Program-made: the position numbers and the translations under genes
Part shown: positions 34,643 through 43,606 of the stretch, in pieces
Position numbering within the stretch: position 1 is the stretch's first letter
How the letters are laid out: each line of letters begins with the position of its first letter
Notes under the pieces: generated by a model
Database searches by the model: none
What the model saw: only the letters and a program-made list of their open reading frames with translations
What the model was told of the DNA's origin: nothing
From: Bacteroidia bacterium
Lineage (GTDB): Bacteria > Bacteroidota > Bacteroidia > J057
Assembly (NCBI GenBank): GCA_030430205.1
Contig: JAUIGE010000001.1
Span: forward strand, 412,866 to 476,865
Direction: 5' to 3'
DNA: 64,000 bases

Positions 34643-35386
34643 TCAATTGTGGTAAAACCATGTTTTTGACTCCGACTTTTTCCGTCGTGAAATAGGAATG
34701 GTAGAACCATCTTGTACGCAAAAAGCATCACCTTTCATTTTTTCGACATGAAACCGATTTACAATAAAAGACCGATGACACCTAAAGAAACCTTTTCCGT
34801 CTAGTATTTCTTCAAAGAAACCGAGTGTTTTGGCTGAAAGTTTGGTTTTGCCATTTGATAAATAAAGGGTGCTATAATTTCCATCTCCTTCGATTTTGAC
34901 AATCTCCTGAAGGACCAGTTTCATTCCCCCTTCCTGGGTAGGAAGAAAAAGCACCTGCTCCTGTACATTTTCTTTTTTGAGGTTTTCCAGTGCCTGCCTG
35001 ATTTGAGGCTGATTATCGGGAACATATCCCTGGATACGAAACCGGCGGAGTGCCTGAGCAAGCTCTTTGGCGTTGATGGGTTTCATCAGATAATCCAATG
35101 CATTGAACCGGATTGCCTGGATGGCATATTGGCTGTGGGCTGTCACAAAGATGGTTTGGAAATCAATGCGATCCAGACTCGCCAGGACCTCAAAGCCATT
35201 CATATCCGGCATTTCGACATCCAGAAAAACCAGATCAGGCCTGATGCTTTGAATTTTTTCTACTGCTTCTGTTCCAGAGGTTGCGATGGCGGCGACGCCG
35301 ATTTCCGGATGGGCGTCTTCCAAAAGATCAGCTAATACTTCCCGATGGAAGGCTGTATCATCCACAATAATGCTTTGTATCTGCAT
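34643..35386 (-). CDS. LytTR-family response regulator
   Basis: About 247 residues. The receiver domain has acidic pair DD near the start (IIVDDTAFH), phosphoacceptor Asp in VFLDVEMPDMNG, conserved Thr-Ala (FVTAHS) and Lys (LMKPINAKEL). A LytTR DNA-binding domain follows at about 145-245 (IVKIEGDGNYSTLYLSNGK, GFFRCHRSFIVNRFHVEK, PISRRKK). I chose the ATG at 35386; a GTG six codons earlier (35404) is possible. Its sensor is not adjacent in the same orientation. It diverges from the receiver gene at 35559 and is probably part of the same signalling locus. Confidence 0.92.
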   Translation of the reverse strand: MQIQSIIVDDTAFHREVLADLLEDAHPEIGVAAIATSGTEAVEKIQSIRPDLVFLDVEMPDMNGFEVLASLDRIDFQTIFVTAHSQYAIQAIRFNALDYLMKPINAKELAQALRRFRIQGYVPDNQPQIRQALENLKKENVQEQVLFLPTQEGGMKLVLQEIVKIEGDGNYSTLYLSNGKTKLSAKTLGFFEEILDGKGFFRCHRSFIVNRFHVEKMKGDAFCVQDGSTIPISRRKKSESKTWFYHN

Positions 35387-35558
35387 GCAGCGTATATCGT
35401 TCACAGGTGAAAAAGGGACGATAAGTTCATATTTTATTACCGTTTAATCAACCGATCGACCGCTTGATAAGCAGATTTGGCCTATGAAGAAATAGCTTCC
35501 CTTCTTTACATACAAGCAACCAAAGGATGAAGTAGAGAAATACACAAAAAGAATCATC

Positions 35559-35942
35559 ATGAATACCACCGCAAAAATTTTTATCGTAGACGATGAGCCT
35601 TTGCTCACAGAAATGCTCAGCGATTATCTCATGGAACAAAATCCTGCGCTGACCATCGAAACATTCCCTACAGGGGAAGCCTGTCTACCCCACCTTACAA
35701 AGAATCCCGATCTGGTGATATTAGATTACTATCTGAATTCCAGGGAAAAAGATGCCGCCAATGGTATTGATATCCTCAAAGAGATCAAAAGTAAAAATAA
35801 AGCATTGCCTGTCATCATGCTGTCAAGCCAGAAAAGCTATGGCACGGCGGCGCAGACGATCATGTATGGTGCCATCCACTATGTAATCAAAGGCAAGGAC
35901 GCTTTTTCAGAAATTCACGAACTTATCCAAACAAATGTATAA
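35559..35942 (+). CDS. Stand-alone response regulator receiver
   Basis: A 127-residue CheY-like single receiver. Acidic pair DD at 11-12 (IFIVDDEPLL), phosphoacceptor Asp56 (LVILDYYLN), Ser at 92 region (VIMLSSQKS) and Lys at about 113 (YVIKGKDAF). It has no output domain, so it probably shuttles phosphate. Its stop overlaps the Hpt gene start by 8 bp. This gives an obvious relay order with the Hpt protein and the downstream hybrid kinase. Confidence 0.9.
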   Translation: MNTTAKIFIVDDEPLLTEMLSDYLMEQNPALTIETFPTGEACLPHLTKNPDLVILDYYLNSREKDAANGIDILKEIKSKNKALPVIMLSSQKSYGTAAQTIMYGAIHYVIKGKDAFSEIHELIQTNV

Positions 35943-36279
35943 CATGGTTGATCTCAGCTTTCTCGAACAATTTACCAAAGGGAATAAGCGCAAAATGAAG
36001 CGCTACATCAGCCTCTACCTGAATAGCGCCCCGGAAGCCTTCCGCCAGATTGAGCGTCACATGCAGACAGGCGACTGGGATCAATTGCAGATTCAGGCGC
36101 ATTCCCTCAAGCCGCAGGCGGATTATGTGGGGATAGAATCGCTCAAGACGACATTGGTTGAAATGGAAGAGGCTGTCAAAAACAGGGAGTATGAATTGCT
36201 GCCCTTCTTATTTGACAGAGCCAGAGATATTCACGCAGAGGCAGCGTTTCCGCTCAAGGGATTTTTAGGGGAATTGTAA
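35935..36279 (+). CDS. Histidine phosphotransfer (Hpt) protein
   Basis: A 114-residue helical protein. The phosphorylatable histidine is His56 in IQAHSLKPQADYVG, where Pro-Gln-Ala-Asp replace the usual Gly-Ser-Ser; otherwise the Hpt pattern (helix, His, then Lys at +3, Gly ten residues on) is kept. It has no other domain. The ATG at 35935 overlaps the receiver stop by 8 bp; ATG at 35944 is an alternative. The hybrid kinase starts 23 bp downstream. It is the likely phosphate carrier from the kinase's receiver to one of the two response regulators. Confidence 0.85.
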   Translation: MYNMVDLSFLEQFTKGNKRKMKRYISLYLNSAPEAFRQIERHMQTGDWDQLQIQAHSLKPQADYVGIESLKTTLVEMEEAVKNREYELLPFLFDRARDIHAEAAFPLKGFLGEL

Positions 36280-36302
36280 ATCAGGATATTAAAAAATCAT
36301 CA

Positions 36303-38936
36303 ATGAATCTTTCGCATTACGTATCGATGTTTCTGATTGTGCTGATGATGCTGGGCGCATCTCCTTTGCAGGCGCAAGCTGCTCGTGCAGATTCGCTCTT
36401 TACGATTCTTTCGGATACGACTCGCCAAGCCGCGGAGCGGGTGGAGGCATTTTACCAGCGATTCGAGCCGCTGCTGATTGATGAGCGCGATAACCCGGAA
36501 GTGGCGCGATGGATTCCCTACTTGAGAGAGGTTCAGGAACTGGCTATGGAGTATGGCCAGGAAAAATACATGGGAAGGTTTTTGATACTGGAAGTAGGAG
36601 CCCAAACTATGATGATGAATAATATGGAGAAAGGCTGCGAGTTAGTCCCCCGGGCGCTCAAGGCTGCCTGGAAAGCTCATGACTTCCCTAGTCTCTCCTT
36701 TGCCATGGCGTCTTTGAAATCCTGTCAGGACCAGCAATTACTTCAGCTTGATCAGGAAACCTATGAGTTGTATCAACATATTGAAGCGATGCTGATGCAG
36801 GATACTTTTCACAAAGAAAAACTGCCGCTGTACCTACCACTGCTGATGGACGCGTATAAAACCTCCCAACTCCCACGGGCTTTAGATATCGCCCAAAACA
36901 TGATTAAGGCTTATGAGGAAGACTCCTCCCAGCATCAAATAGAGTATTTCGAAGCCCTTGCATATGCCGGAAGCATCATGCATCTGATTGGTAACTTTCA
37001 GGAATCGGAAAAGTACTTACTCAAAGGATTGGCTCGAGCAAACGATGATAAGGTTTACAGAGGAAGAGTAAATACTGATTTGGCAATACTCTATTCAAGC
37101 ATGGAGCAAATATCAAAAGCCCATGCCAATCTCGATCGTGGATTGCAAATCATGGCAGGGGAGGCAACTTGCAGGCCTTGCATCATGCGCGCCCATCGAA
37201 TCAGGGCAGATATCTTCAACCAGGAAGGAAAGCATCAGGAAGCATTGGAAATACTGAAAAAAACGTCCTATTTCTATGAACAGGAGGAAAGGGGCGAAGC
37301 ACTGAATCTCGGGGAATACTATTCGGCAAAAAGTACTGCCTATTTAGGTTTGGAGCAATACACAAAAGCGATCTCGATAGCAGAGATCGGTATCGAAAAA
37401 ACGAATGGGAACCTATACAGTTCTCAGCAAAACTATTGGGTGATCTATAAAGCGCAAGAGGCGCTGGGCAATCACCAGGAGGCGCTGGCCTCCTATCAAA
37501 AATACGTCAGCGCGCGTGACGCGATGACAGAACTAAGAAACAGCCAGGAAGTGACGAAGAAGGAACTTGCCTTCCAATACGAGCAGCAGAAACTGGCTGA
37601 TGAGTTGATTTATCAACAACAACTCAACCGCGAACGCAACAACCGAAACATCCTCATGGCTTTGGGGATTTTCGCGGGATTGATCGCGATTGGCTTCTAC
37701 TTCCGCTTCCGGTGGGCACAAAAGACCAAAGCAGCCCTGGAAATCAAAAACAAGGAAATCGAAGCGGAAAAAGAAAAAGCCAAAGCCTCCGAGCAGGCCA
37801 AGCATCGCTTCCTCGCCAACATGAGCCACGAAATCCGCACGCCCATGAATGCCATCAAAGGCATGACCGATATCCTCCTCAGGCGAGCACCCCAAACCGC
37901 ACAACTCGAGTACCTCGACGGCATCAGGCAATCGACAGATTCGCTGCTGGTCATCATTGATGACATCCTGGATATCTCCAAGATTGAAGCCGGTAAGATT
38001 GAGCTGGAAAGTATTCCTTTTTCGATGAAAGAACTGTTTGCAAATGTCCATACCATCATGCAATTCAAAGCAGAAGAAAAAGGCCTGCAACTCAAAAACC
38101 ATATCCCCAAAGATATTCCGCTGCTATCCGGAGACCCAAGCCGCCTGCGGCAGGTACTCATCAACCTGGTCGGCAATGCCATCAAGTTCACGACCAAAGG
38201 CGTGGTCACCATGAGCGTGCAGTCCACCTTGCAGGATGATGAGAAAAGTGAGCTTCACTTCACGGTCTCCGACACAGGTGTCGGCATCGACCCGGATCGC
38301 CTCGAAAAGATTTTCAAATCTTTTGAGCAGGCCTATACCGATACCAGCCGCAAATATGGCGGCACGGGGCTGGGACTCAGCATCTCGAAAAAGCTGGTCG
38401 AGCTTCACGGTGGCAGGATGTGGGTCGAAAGTGAAAAAGGGAAAGGGAGTCAGTTTCACTTTAGCATTGAATACCCACTGGCCACAGCGGAAGAAGTGCA
38501 TCCTGACGAAGCGGCTATTCCTTTTGAAAAGATGGCCCGATCGCTCAAAGGCATCCGCATCCTGCTGGTGGAAGACAATACCTTCAACGCCATCGTGGCG
38601 GAGGAAGAGTTGGAAGATGCGATTCCTGAAGTGGAGGTGGATGTAGCTGAAAATGGAGCCATCGCTGTGGAAAAAATGAGATCAGGCAGCTATGACATCA
38701 TTTTGATGGATGTGCAGATGCCTGTGATGAATGGCTTTGAAGCCACTGCCAAAATCAGGGCAATGGACTCCCAAACAGCTGGCGTTCCCATCATCGCCAT
38801 GACTGCCAATGTCATGAAGGAAGAGGTAGAGAAATGCTATGAGGCGGGGATGGATGAGTTTATTGGAAAGCCATTTGATACGGCAGAATTGCTCAGAAAA
38901 ATGTTAAACCTAATTCAAGAGAAGCAGATGAACTGA
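36303..38936 (+). CDS. TPR-sensor hybrid histidine kinase
   Basis: An 877-residue hybrid kinase. Signal peptide (1-25), then TPR-rich periplasmic sensor region (about 60-420), a coiled coil, one membrane segment (about 448-466), and a second coiled coil. HisKA has His509 in ANMSHEIRTPMNAIKG; HATPase shows N-box NLVGNAIKFTTKG, G1 DTGVGI, and G2 GGTGLGLSI. A C-terminal receiver has Asp803 (ILMDVQMPVMNG) and Lys (FIGKPFD). Kinase-to-receiver then Hpt is the textbook relay order. The sensed signal is unknown. It is the last gene of the receiver-Hpt-kinase unit. Confidence 0.94.
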   Translation: MNLSHYVSMFLIVLMMLGASPLQAQAARADSLFTILSDTTRQAAERVEAFYQRFEPLLIDERDNPEVARWIPYLREVQELAMEYGQEKYMGRFLILEVGAQTMMMNNMEKGCELVPRALKAAWKAHDFPSLSFAMASLKSCQDQQLLQLDQETYELYQHIEAMLMQDTFHKEKLPLYLPLLMDAYKTSQLPRALDIAQNMIKAYEEDSSQHQIEYFEALAYAGSIMHLIGNFQESEKYLLKGLARANDDKVYRGRVNTDLAILYSSMEQISKAHANLDRGLQIMAGEATCRPCIMRAHRIRADIFNQEGKHQEALEILKKTSYFYEQEERGEALNLGEYYSAKSTAYLGLEQYTKAISIAEIGIEKTNGNLYSSQQNYWVIYKAQEALGNHQEALASYQKYVSARDAMTELRNSQEVTKKELAFQYEQQKLADELIYQQQLNRERNNRNILMALGIFAGLIAIGFYFRFRWAQKTKAALEIKNKEIEAEKEKAKASEQAKHRFLANMSHEIRTPMNAIKGMTDILLRRAPQTAQLEYLDGIRQSTDSLLVIIDDILDISKIEAGKIELESIPFSMKELFANVHTIMQFKAEEKGLQLKNHIPKDIPLLSGDPSRLRQVLINLVGNAIKFTTKGVVTMSVQSTLQDDEKSELHFTVSDTGVGIDPDRLEKIFKSFEQAYTDTSRKYGGTGLGLSISKKLVELHGGRMWVESEKGKGSQFHFSIEYPLATAEEVHPDEAAIPFEKMARSLKGIRILLVEDNTFNAIVAEEELEDAIPEVEVDVAENGAIAVEKMRSGSYDIILMDVQMPVMNGFEATAKIRAMDSQTAGVPIIAMTANVMKEEVEKCYEAGMDEFIGKPFDTAELLRKMLNLIQEKQMN

Positions 38937-38995
38937 TTTTTTTAAACAGACAGCTTTTGCTGATTTTCTTGTAATCAATCACTAAAAAAAAGAAC

Positions 38996-41900
38996 ATGAA
39001 ACGGACAATGCTATTATTGTCCTGGGTAGCCTTTAGCCTGATTTTCGCGCAAGCCCAGGAACTCGATTTCGCTTTCAATATAGGCAATTCCGGATCGGAG
39101 GAAGGAAGAGCTATCGCTTCCAATGAGTACCGCTACTTCACCACAGGCGGCTACTATGCCACGGGCACCCTTTCGGGCACAGTAGATTTTGACCCCTCTC
39201 CGGGGGTGAGCACCCGCAGCAGTGCGGGCATGCAGGATATCTATCTCGCGTCCTATGACAGTGCCGGTAATTTAAATTGGGTAACGGACTTTGGCGGAAG
39301 CCTCAATGATGTTCCCAATTCCATATCGGTCTATTACAATTCTATTTTCATTACGGGTCTTTTTCGGGGGACAGTAGATTTTGATCCTGGCGTAGGCTCA
39401 ACTATCCGAACCGCTTCAGGAGATGCCGATATCTTTTTGGTGAAGTTTGACTGGGGCGGCAATTTTCAGTGGGTGGTCACGATGGGGGGAAGCTCTAGCG
39501 TCAATACCGAAGCGGGCATAGGTGTCTATGCCTCTCCTACTGGCCCCTATGTGACGGGGGTATTTGAAGGTTCTTTTGTAGACTTTAATCCCAATGGAAG
39601 TACAAGTTATCTACAGGCCACGGGCGATCAGAATATTTTTATTGCAAAATATAACACAAACGGGCTATTATCCTGGGCCCAAAGCGTAGGAAGTGGAATA
39701 CTTGATGATGGAGGAGGAACATGTATCACTTATGATGGAAATAACATTTATGTAGGAGGTTCCTTTGCGGGAAGCTGTGATTTCAACCCAGGTACCCCTG
39801 GTGGGGTGCTGACAAGTGCGGGAGGGCAGGATGGCTTTATCGCCAGCTATACAGCTGGCGGCACCTACCGCTGGGCGCACCGGATCGGCGGCCCGCTACA
39901 TGACGAAGTCAATGACATTGACATCGACAAAAACGGCCTGATCGGCATTACCGGATCAGTCTTTGGCAATGTGAGCTATACGGGCGGCAGCTTTACGACA
40001 AATGGCGGCAGCCAGGATGCCCTCATTGCGCAGCTATCAGATAATGGCACCTTCCAATGGGCCTATCCTCTGGGAGGCGTTGGCCCCAACGATGTGGGCT
40101 ATACCATTGAAATGACAGATTGCGGGCGGATATATGTAGGCGGAAATTTTTGTGGAACAGCGGATTTTGACCCGGGGGCAGGCGTCGCCAACCTCACAGG
40201 GCCAGCCTGCGGCTTTCCTACGCCAGCATATAGCTATTTTCTGGCCTGTTATGATGAAGCAGGCAATTACCGATGGGCATCGGGTGGAACTTCTTCGGGC
40301 GGAAACAGCAGCGTCCGGGGACTTTGCCTGGGTCTATGCAATAACCTGGTTGCTACAGGAGGTTTTAATCGGGCGCAGGATTTTGATATCAGCGCTTCCA
40401 CATACACCCTTGCCCCTGCGGGGAATACTGACGCTTTTATCAGCAAGCATTTTCTGCCACAAATCACCATTTCTACCGACGACCTCAGAGATTTTGAAAC
40501 AGCTATTACCTGTGCCAACATTCACAAAGGTCGGGATAGTGTTATTTTTTGTATTCCGGGTAGTGGCCCTCATATCTTTGACCGGGCTTCCATCAACTCT
40601 ACTCCCTTACCCTATATTACAGACGACTATACCATCATTGATGCGACTACCCAGCCCGGCTGGACGATTGGAAATATTGTGATAGATGGAAATGGCCTAC
40701 TGGGAACCACCTACGGTCTTCGGTTTGATGGAGGTGATCATGGAGAAGCTCTGGGCTTGAGTGTTCGGAGGTTTTCAGCTCATGGCATCTATGCATTCAA
40801 TGCTGACCATGTGGCGGTCCGCGATTGCCAGGTGGGCGGTAACGGCCAGGACGGTATCCGCTTCTTCAACAGTGCCTACGGCACTGTTGAAGGCTGCATC
40901 ATTGGGCTAAGCCCCACCCCCAACGCAACCGACCCCAACGGTCGGGATGGCATCGCTACCAATGGAACCGCAGATCATACACAAATCGGCGGAACGACAA
41001 CCGCCACCAGAAACTATATTGGAGGCAATGCCCGCTATGGCATATACCTTCAGTCAAATGAAAACCAGGTAGAGGGGAATTATATCGGGTACAACCTGTT
41101 TTTTGCTCTGGGCAATGGAAGTGATGGCATAAGAATCTCCGGGGACCTGAATAGAATCGGAGGCAATAGTCCCAACGCGGCCAATGTTATTGCATTCAAC
41201 ACCGGTCAGGGGATCGAGCTAACAAGCGCTTCTGCATACCAGCAAAACCATTTCTGGCGAAACGAATACTTCTGCAACGGCCAGGAAGCCATTGAGATCA
41301 ATATCGCCAATCAGGCGATTGCCCCACCGACCATAACCCTGGCTGATGCCAGTGCTATTTATGGGACAGGCGTAGCAGGAGGTTCCGTTGAAATCTATGC
41401 CCCGGATTCTTCGGGATGTTCTCCCAACACATGTCAGGGACGATTTTTTCTGGGCTCCGCCAGCATTGATGGTGCCGGTAACTGGAGCCTGCCAGGCAGT
41501 TTCAACGGCGGTCAACGCGTGCTCGCCCTCCAGACTGATGGAAATCTTAACACCTCTGAGTTTTCGAATTGTGTGGTTGTTCAAACACTCTTAGCAGTTG
41601 GAAACATCCAACTCAAAGGAACCCCTTCCTCTAACAGCACACACCTCAGCTGGGAATATCCTATATTAAACCAGCCAGCTATTTTCCGGATTGAAAGAAG
41701 CCCCGATACGATCCACTGGAAAAACATCAATAGTATAACAGCAGAAACCGGAGCGAAATGGAGCGAACTAACAGACAATGCTCCTGCTCCTGGTTTCATG
41801 TATTATCGGGTAGGGATGTGGTTGGAGGATGGGAATGTGGTGTATTCGAATGTCGTGGGTGTGCAGTGTATTGAGAAAGATAATATTCTGATCTTCCCAA

Positions 41901-42121
41901 ATCCTGCTCAGGATTATATTTGCCTACAGACATACATGCAAGTGGCTCACTTGCGTGTGATTGATATTGGGGGAAGGTTGGTTCTGGAAAAAAAACACCT
42001 TATATCAGAAAAACGGATCGAAATCAGCCATTTACCAAAAGGGATATACCAGGTAAAGATCGGATTAGATGAAAATGGTCGTGTTACGGATTTTAATATA
42101 CCCTTACTAATAACAAATTGA
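38996..42121 (+). CDS. Secreted T9SS protein with SBBP-type propeller and parallel beta-helix
   Basis: A 1041-residue protein. Signal peptide (LLLSWVAFSLIFAQA). Residues about 25-490 are repeated phrases such as GTVDFDPSPGVSTR, DIYLASYDSAGNLNW, FITGLFRGTVDFDPG and DIFLVKFDWGGNFQW, the SBBP (seven-bladed beta-propeller) pattern. Residues about 500-800 are a right-handed parallel beta-helix (GIYAFNADHVAVRDCQVGGNGQDGIRF and NENQVEGNYIG repeats). A fibronectin-like stretch (VGNIQLKGTPSSNSTHLSWEYP) precedes the C-terminal sorting domain (ILIFPNPAQDYICLQ, IDIGGRLVLEK, LPKGIYQVKIG). It is predicted to be exported by T9SS. No enzyme motif is visible. Confidence 0.85.
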   Translation: MKRTMLLLSWVAFSLIFAQAQELDFAFNIGNSGSEEGRAIASNEYRYFTTGGYYATGTLSGTVDFDPSPGVSTRSSAGMQDIYLASYDSAGNLNWVTDFGGSLNDVPNSISVYYNSIFITGLFRGTVDFDPGVGSTIRTASGDADIFLVKFDWGGNFQWVVTMGGSSSVNTEAGIGVYASPTGPYVTGVFEGSFVDFNPNGSTSYLQATGDQNIFIAKYNTNGLLSWAQSVGSGILDDGGGTCITYDGNNIYVGGSFAGSCDFNPGTPGGVLTSAGGQDGFIASYTAGGTYRWAHRIGGPLHDEVNDIDIDKNGLIGITGSVFGNVSYTGGSFTTNGGSQDALIAQLSDNGTFQWAYPLGGVGPNDVGYTIEMTDCGRIYVGGNFCGTADFDPGAGVANLTGPACGFPTPAYSYFLACYDEAGNYRWASGGTSSGGNSSVRGLCLGLCNNLVATGGFNRAQDFDISASTYTLAPAGNTDAFISKHFLPQITISTDDLRDFETAITCANIHKGRDSVIFCIPGSGPHIFDRASINSTPLPYITDDYTIIDATTQPGWTIGNIVIDGNGLLGTTYGLRFDGGDHGEALGLSVRRFSAHGIYAFNADHVAVRDCQVGGNGQDGIRFFNSAYGTVEGCIIGLSPTPNATDPNGRDGIATNGTADHTQIGGTTTATRNYIGGNARYGIYLQSNENQVEGNYIGYNLFFALGNGSDGIRISGDLNRIGGNSPNAANVIAFNTGQGIELTSASAYQQNHFWRNEYFCNGQEAIEINIANQAIAPPTITLADASAIYGTGVAGGSVEIYAPDSSGCSPNTCQGRFFLGSASIDGAGNWSLPGSFNGGQRVLALQTDGNLNTSEFSNCVVVQTLLAVGNIQLKGTPSSNSTHLSWEYPILNQPAIFRIERSPDTIHWKNINSITAETGAKWSELTDNAPAPGFMYYRVGMWLEDGNVVYSNVVGVQCIEKDNILIFPNPAQDYICLQTYMQVAHLRVIDIGGRLVLEKKHLISEKRIEISHLPKGIYQVKIGLDENGRVTDFNIPLLITN

Positions 42122-42155
42122 GTTATGAAGAGAATGTATATATACTTTTACCCAC

Positions 42156-42593
42156 TCATATCGGCTTTCTTCCAATAATATAATAAACAGAATTACCAGG
42201 AGAGAGCTTAAACCTCCCCCGCTTCTTGGTATTCATAAATTTGAATTCCGTTTTACCTGATTTATTGGGGACATAGGTCCAGTCAAATACGGGATTGGCC
42301 TTGGTAGAAGTTATGGTACGATACCCCATAGAAACCGCCACGGTTTTTAGCTTTCCAGATGGAATCGCATAGACTTTATATTTATAGTAATCATTGAGAT
42401 CCAGATAAATAGATTGTGGCAATTCTCCTTTATTGAAATATCCATGATCAACGAGTTCGTAGCCTTCGGCTTTCATTTTTTCAAAATACCCGATCGGGTC
42501 ATTCCTTTTTGGTAGTTCCTGCGCAAAAATGAGCGCAACGGTAAAGAAAAAGAGGATACTCAGGCAAATTTTTTTGAGGTCTAAAAGTTTCAT
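42156..42593 (-). CDS. Small secreted protein of unknown function
   Basis: About 145 residues when started at the ATG at 42593; the frame also opens 5 codons earlier at a TTG (42608). A signal peptide (KKICLSILFFFTVALIFAQ) is clear. The mature part is basic and beta-rich (YFNKGELPQSIYLDLNDYYKYKVYAIPSGKLKTVAVSMGY) and ends with KLSPGNSVYYIIGRKPI. No Cys lipobox. Family not recognised. It converges on the preceding T9SS gene with a 34-bp gap. Confidence 0.65.
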   Translation of the reverse strand: MKLLDLKKICLSILFFFTVALIFAQELPKRNDPIGYFEKMKAEGYELVDHGYFNKGELPQSIYLDLNDYYKYKVYAIPSGKLKTVAVSMGYRTITSTKANPVFDWTYVPNKSGKTEFKFMNTKKRGRFKLSPGNSVYYIIGRKPI

Positions 42594-42680
42594 GAATATT
42601 TTTTTCAACTGCTAAGAGGGTAAAAATTATTCCCAAATATATTTAATCTTTCAAAAAATGTACTACTGAAAACGCAACGA

Positions 42681-43220
42681 TTATCCCCAATCCTCCCCCA
42701 ACAAAGCATAGCGATACTCATCAAACCAGTCTCCATCTATTTTATCAAAATAGCTCTTGCGGTAGTGCGCTTCGCGCCGGAATCCCAGCTTTTCCAGAAG
42801 CTGGAAAGAAGGAGGATTGCGCACATCTACGAGTGCGGTGATGCGGTGGAAGTTTTTCTCCGAAAAAAGATGCCTGAGCAAATGCTCAACAGCCTCTGTC
42901 GCAAATCCCTGCCCCTGGTAGGCAGGGTGGAGGGTATAGCCGATTTCGGCCAGGCGGGGATCGTAGGCATCGGTCTTGAGGGCGAGGTCTCCGATGAGCT
43001 TTTGCTCATCTCTTTTCTCTATGGCGATTTGCATCCATTTGCCTTGCCAAGTCAGGTCCATATCCTTCATTTCATCCAGAAATGTGATGGCTTTTTCCTG
43101 GCTCATGGGGGCCATGCCCTGGTAGCGAAGTACTTCCGGATCACTTCTGTATGCTAAAAAACCGCTTAGATCCGCCGCAGAAAATGCCCGGAGAATCAGT
43201 CTGGGAGTAGATAAAATCAT
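42681..43220 (-). CDS. GNAT-family N-acetyltransferase (RimJ/RimL-like)
   Basis: A 179-residue acetyltransferase of the RimJ/RimL type. It begins ILSTPRLILRAFSAADL, the usual start of this branch, followed by acetyl-CoA-binding block YTLHPAYQGQGFATEAVEHLL (Q/RxxGxG/A), and NHRITA-like region here FHRITALVDVRNPPSFQLLEKLGFRREA. These relatives acetylate protein N-termini or small molecules; the substrate is not readable. Length is normal. Single gene, upstream of the small secreted protein on the same strand. Confidence 0.9.
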   Translation of the reverse strand: MILSTPRLILRAFSAADLSGFLAYRSDPEVLRYQGMAPMSQEKAITFLDEMKDMDLTWQGKWMQIAIEKRDEQKLIGDLALKTDAYDPRLAEIGYTLHPAYQGQGFATEAVEHLLRHLFSEKNFHRITALVDVRNPPSFQLLEKLGFRREAHYRKSYFDKIDGDWFDEYRYALLGEDWG

Positions 43221-43606
43221 GGATTTTAGTTTTGAGGAGGGAAGATAATGTTTTAGGAGGATTCGTCCCGCAAAAAGGCGGAAAGGAGGCAGTCATGCTG
43301 GAAACAAAAGGCCTTGAAAAAAAACCATTTTCACTGATTTATTACAATACCACAAAATACCTAACTACATAAAATTTGCATCCCAATGATTGATCTTCTA
43401 TATTAGAAAAACAGTTATTACTATTTCTCGCAGATAAGCTGATTTGTAATTCCAGAAAAGTTAAAGCACCATTTTTTCACGCGATGACGGACTCTCACAT
43501 GGATTAACCCAAAGCGAATCCCTTTCCATTCATTTTTAACCCATCATCTGCTTGCTCCCCGCAAGCGACCATGAACTTGTATTTCTACACTTAACTATTT
43601 ATACCT
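43221..43606. other. 386-bp gap upstream of the metalloprotease gene
   Basis: No gene is visible. A short hairpin GCTTGC/GCAAGC with a 5-base loop lies at 43550-43566, 40 bp before the ATG at 43607, in the probable 5' leader. The rest is A+T-rich. Confidence 0.5.
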
